16,340 nucleotides of DNA from Cyanobacteria bacterium UBA8803 (GTDB lineage Bacteria > Cyanobacteriota > Cyanobacteriia > Cyanobacteriales > Coleofasciculaceae), in contig DNXU01000302.1 in the NCBI GenBank assembly GCA_003505715.1, positions 5,202-21,541 of the forward strand, written 5' to 3'. Both the position numbers and the translations under genes were made by a program. The notes beneath the pieces are model-generated. The model did not search any database. It was not told the origin of the DNA and saw nothing but the letters and a program-made list of their open reading frames with translations. Below, piece by piece: positions 15,101 to 16,340 of this stretch (position 1 is its first letter; each line of letters begins with the position of its first letter).

Positions 15101-15983
15101 GCCAACTCATCAATCGCTCTGGTAAAACCTTTTCATTGCCAACTACAACTAAGCGCAGCGTGGAAGGTAATTGCGCCTGTGAACTAGATAGAGCAGATAC
15201 CCATTCATGCCAGTAAGATGCAGGCAGGTTGAGAACAGTCAGCTTTTCCCGCTCTATCAGTGCTTGAAACTCTGCAACAGTTGGAGTTACAGAACCAGGA
15301 CGGAGAATGACAGTACCCCCGCTTAACCAGGTGGGGAATAACTCTTCTGCTGCAACATCGAAACTAATCGAAGCAAACTGTAAAACCCGATCTGTTGTCT
15401 GCAAATTATAGTGCTTGGCAATGGAAACACTGTGGTTGGCTAAACCCCGATGCGGAATCAGAACTCCTTTTGGCTGCCCCGTAGAGCCAGAGGTGTAGAT
15501 GACATAAGCTAGATTGTCAGATGTCATGCCGCTGTCAGGGTTCTGCTCGCTGTATTGGGCAATCTCCTCCCAATCAGCATCTAAACACACCACTTTTGCC
15601 TCGTGTGGGGGAAGATTTTCTAACCACCGTTTTTGAGTTAACAGCACTGGTGGTTGAGCATCTTCTAGCATCAAGGACAGCCGCTGTTGCGGGTAGGTTG
15701 GATCTAGGGGGACGTAGGCACCACCTGCTTTGAGAATACCCAGCAGTGCGATCGCCATTTCTAAGGAGCATTCCACACCAATTCCAACGAAAACTTCCGG
15801 TTCTACTCCTAAAGAAATTAGGTAATGCGCTACCTTGTTGGCTCGATGGTTTAATTCCCGATAAGTGAGGCTTTCCCCCTCAAAAATCACGGCGATGCTA
15901 TCAGGGGTTTGTTCTACTTGAAACTCAAATAAGTGATGAATGTACAATAGTTGAAAGGTTGATAAACCAATATTATTTGCCAT
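12198..15983 (-). CDS. Single-module NRPS: adenylation with embedded PRMT-like methyltransferase, thiolation, thioesterase
   Basis: A 1261-residue megasynthase with no condensation domain. The adenylation domain (about 20-470, resuming 830-870) has A3 YTSGSTGQPKG (163-173), A5 NAYGLTETT (306-314), A7 YKTGDLARI, A8 GRIDNQVKVRGFRI, and A10 NPNGKVDRKAL with Lys858. Aligning by eye to GrsA, the ten pocket residues are D209 V210 E213 N252 V279 V281 A307 I315 T316 K858; the glutamate suggests a basic side chain such as arginine, which is inference. Between A8 and A10 lies a SAM methyltransferase (about 480-815): VVVDIGTG motif I (517-524), the double-E loop SELIGAIGNSE (Glu589, Glu598) and a C-terminal barrel, resembling PRMT5. 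The carrier domain follows (LGGDS, Ser915), then a type I thioesterase (GGWSFGG, Ser1045; likely Asp1072 and His1207). The last ~25 residues look non-domain. It is the first gene of the leftward cluster, and the ligases probably supply the missing amide-bond chemistry. Confidence 0.93.
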   Translation of the reverse strand: MANNIGLSTFQLLYIHHLFEFQVEQTPDSIAVIFEGESLTYRELNHRANKVAHYLISLGVEPEVFVGIGVECSLEMAIALLGILKAGGAYVPLDPTYPQQRLSLMLEDAQPPVLLTQKRWLENLPPHEAKVVCLDADWEEIAQYSEQNPDSGMTSDNLAYVIYTSGSTGQPKGVLIPHRGLANHSVSIAKHYNLQTTDRVLQFASISFDVAAEELFPTWLSGGTVILRPGSVTPTVAEFQALIEREKLTVLNLPASYWHEWVSALSSSQAQLPSTLRLVVVGNEKVLPERLMSWQKIAGNRVRWLNAYGLTETTITSTLYEPDIWKELPDVNSVPIGCPIANTQIYLLDENKKPVPKGMTGELYIGGLGLARGYLNRPELTGARFIRNPFSDEADSRLYKTGDLARIGSDGNIEILGRIDNQVKVRGFRIQTEEIEATLNQHPLVQDSVVVAHEEKSGKQRLVAYVVPKPKNTQVELWPCPGDYRVYDAIMYYAMTYDHVRNHSYEVALKKVVKDKVVVDIGTGKDVVWAKFCAEHGALKVYAIEMQLEAYEQATSYVKSLGLSDKISVIHGDATQVQLPEKVDLCVSELIGAIGNSEGAVSILNDARRFLKEDGMMIPQRCVTNIAAVYLPEPFASQPHFSELSGYYVQQIFNQLGRKIPLRVSFRNFPQSNIISTVDVFEGLDFNQVSNPEYDRQISLTITQSGKIDGFLLWLNLHTVENEVIDSLAYVGNWLPVYFPVFYPGIEVAAGDKIEAVCSAQLSEDQLSPDYHIRGYLLKQSGERLEFEYDSFLYKTPSKSNLFYDSLFAQEVVLNEQPTPGELCDKSLGAYLKERLPAYMLPGGFTFLESLPLNPNGKVDRKALPTPRDSRCIEPTAFIAPRDTWELQLTHIWENVLGIHPISVKDDFFNLGGDSLSAVRLMLEIEQHLGQKLSLAMLFPSSTIEHLASILRQATGSRLSSPLVPIQPGGTKPPFFCVHPIGGNVLCYMDLARHLGEDQPFYGLQASGIDGQGEPNSRIEDMASYYIEAIREIQPQGPYLLGGWSFGGVVAFEMAQQLHSSGEQVALLALIDSSAPHHNSQAMEVDTAATLAWFAEDLGSYFGKELDVSVSTLQSLAPDEQLSYVLERARAANVVLPDAGVVEIRRLLEVVLANRQAERSYTPVVYPNQITVFRAEESFGLENSDPAMGWNQLTDTGVEIHTISGNHYTIVKEPHVRVLAERLRNSLEQAQSDRSLIQFPHTRPRATGSGIAARSSCSPSI

Positions 15984-15986
15984 TAT

Positions 15987-16003
15987 GCTAAGCGCAATAT
16001 GCT
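15987..16003. repeat. 17-bp inverted repeat, left arm (right arm 16307-16323)
   Basis: GCTAAGCGCAATATGCT at 15987-16003 matches the reverse complement of 16307-16323 (AGCTTATTGCGCTTAGC) at 16 of 17 positions, the first 13 exactly. The arms are 303 bases apart and span 337 bases overall. The left arm lies three bases upstream of the NRPS start codon. Such a match is unlikely by chance in a region this short. It may mark the ends of a small non-autonomous element or an excised insertion sequence, but no target-site duplication is visible. Confidence 0.6.
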
Positions 16004-16135
16004 GCTCGTTGACTACTTCAGCTCAGATAATTAAATCCAGCCCAATTTGCCTCGATATTTAAATTACCAAAAATATTTTGCTAAGACTTTTCTTGTTTGT
16101 CGGAAGTCGAATCATGAATTATTCATTACGTTACC

Positions 16136-16166
16136 AATCTAACATCTATCCTAAGTGAGATGTCAA
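16136..16166 (-). promoter_or_regulatory. Candidate promoter for the biosynthetic cluster
   Basis: On the minus strand a perfect -35 hexamer TTGACA (plus-strand 16161-16166) is followed 19 bases on by TAGATT (16136-16141), a 4-of-6 match to TATAAT. The spacer is slightly long. A 6-bp inverted repeat ACATCT (16142-16147) and AGATGT (16158-16163) fills the space between the hexamers and could be an operator. It would give an untranslated leader of about 145 bases before the NRPS ATG. Read by eye only. Confidence 0.3.
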
Positions 16167-16340
16167 TAAACTTTATTAGTAATATCACGTAAATTTTGGG
16201 TGAATACCATTTTTTAAGAGAAAATAAATTGAATCTATTTTGGGTAAAAAAACTAAAATTTAGGCTGTATTAGCCTCATATCCCGGCGACAACCCTGAAA
16301 AAAGATAGCTTATTGCGCTTAGCGGGACTTAAACAAAAAT

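Larger units (their letters stand above)
15984..16340. other. NRPS upstream region bounded by an inverted repeat
   Basis: This AT-rich, apparently non-coding region lies upstream of the leftward biosynthetic cluster and runs to the window edge. It holds a candidate promoter (16136-16166), two copies of ATTTTGGGT on the plus strand (16193-16201 and about 16239-16247), a small palindrome AGGCT-gtatt-AGCCT (16262-16276), and the long-range inverted repeat listed separately. No ribosome binding site precedes the NRPS ATG. No other gene is seen. Confidence 0.5.

Overview
The window reads as chromosomal DNA from a cyanobacterium, probably filamentous. The evidence is a minC-minD-minE cluster with cyanobacterial-type MinE, about a dozen HIP1 octamers (GCGATCGC) spread through it, seven-base tandem repeats next to genes, and a diguanylate cyclase and histidine kinase that share one sensory domain. 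Genus is not resolved.

Layout. Positions 1-2107 hold the division-site operon minC, minD, minE, read right to left. It is broken up by short tandem repeats and ends in them. A 481-base intergenic region follows. Next come two forward-strand signalling genes, a GGDEF diguanylate cyclase (2589-3674) and a histidine kinase (4011-5342). Their N-terminal ~166 residues align without gaps, so one sensor module has been duplicated and joined to two outputs. The gap between them carries a 100-bp foldback, MITE-like element. The kinase gene meets the next gene tail to tail with 5 bases between.

From 15983 down to 5348 seven genes all read leftwards and form the accessory core: a single-module NRPS, an ATP-grasp ligase, an EctC-like ectoine synthase, two tandem-duplicated ATP-grasp ligases, a protein with two cyclic-nucleotide-binding-type domains, and an HlyD-type membrane-fusion protein. 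I read this as a small-molecule biosynthesis and export locus. The NRPS has no condensation domain (A-[methyltransferase]-T-TE), so the ATP-grasp enzymes are the likely amide-bond formers, as in the mycosporine pathway, where an ATP-grasp enzyme works with an A-T-TE protein. The methyltransferase inserted in the adenylation domain is not the usual NRPS N-methyltransferase. It has the double-E loop and barrel of protein arginine methyltransferases, closest by eye to PRMT5. The EctC homologue keeps its iron ligands, but no ectA, ectB or ectD is in the window, so it probably cyclises something other than the ectoine precursor. Working hypothesis: a modified, possibly guanidine- or cyclic-amidine-containing oligopeptide-like metabolite.

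The export pair (double CNB protein plus HlyD protein) resembles the accessory proteins of NHLM/NHLP-type bacteriocin exporters, but no ABC transporter is present here. The right edge (15984-16340) is the NRPS upstream region, bounded by a 17-bp near-perfect inverted repeat 303 bases apart. No rRNA, tRNA or CRISPR was seen.
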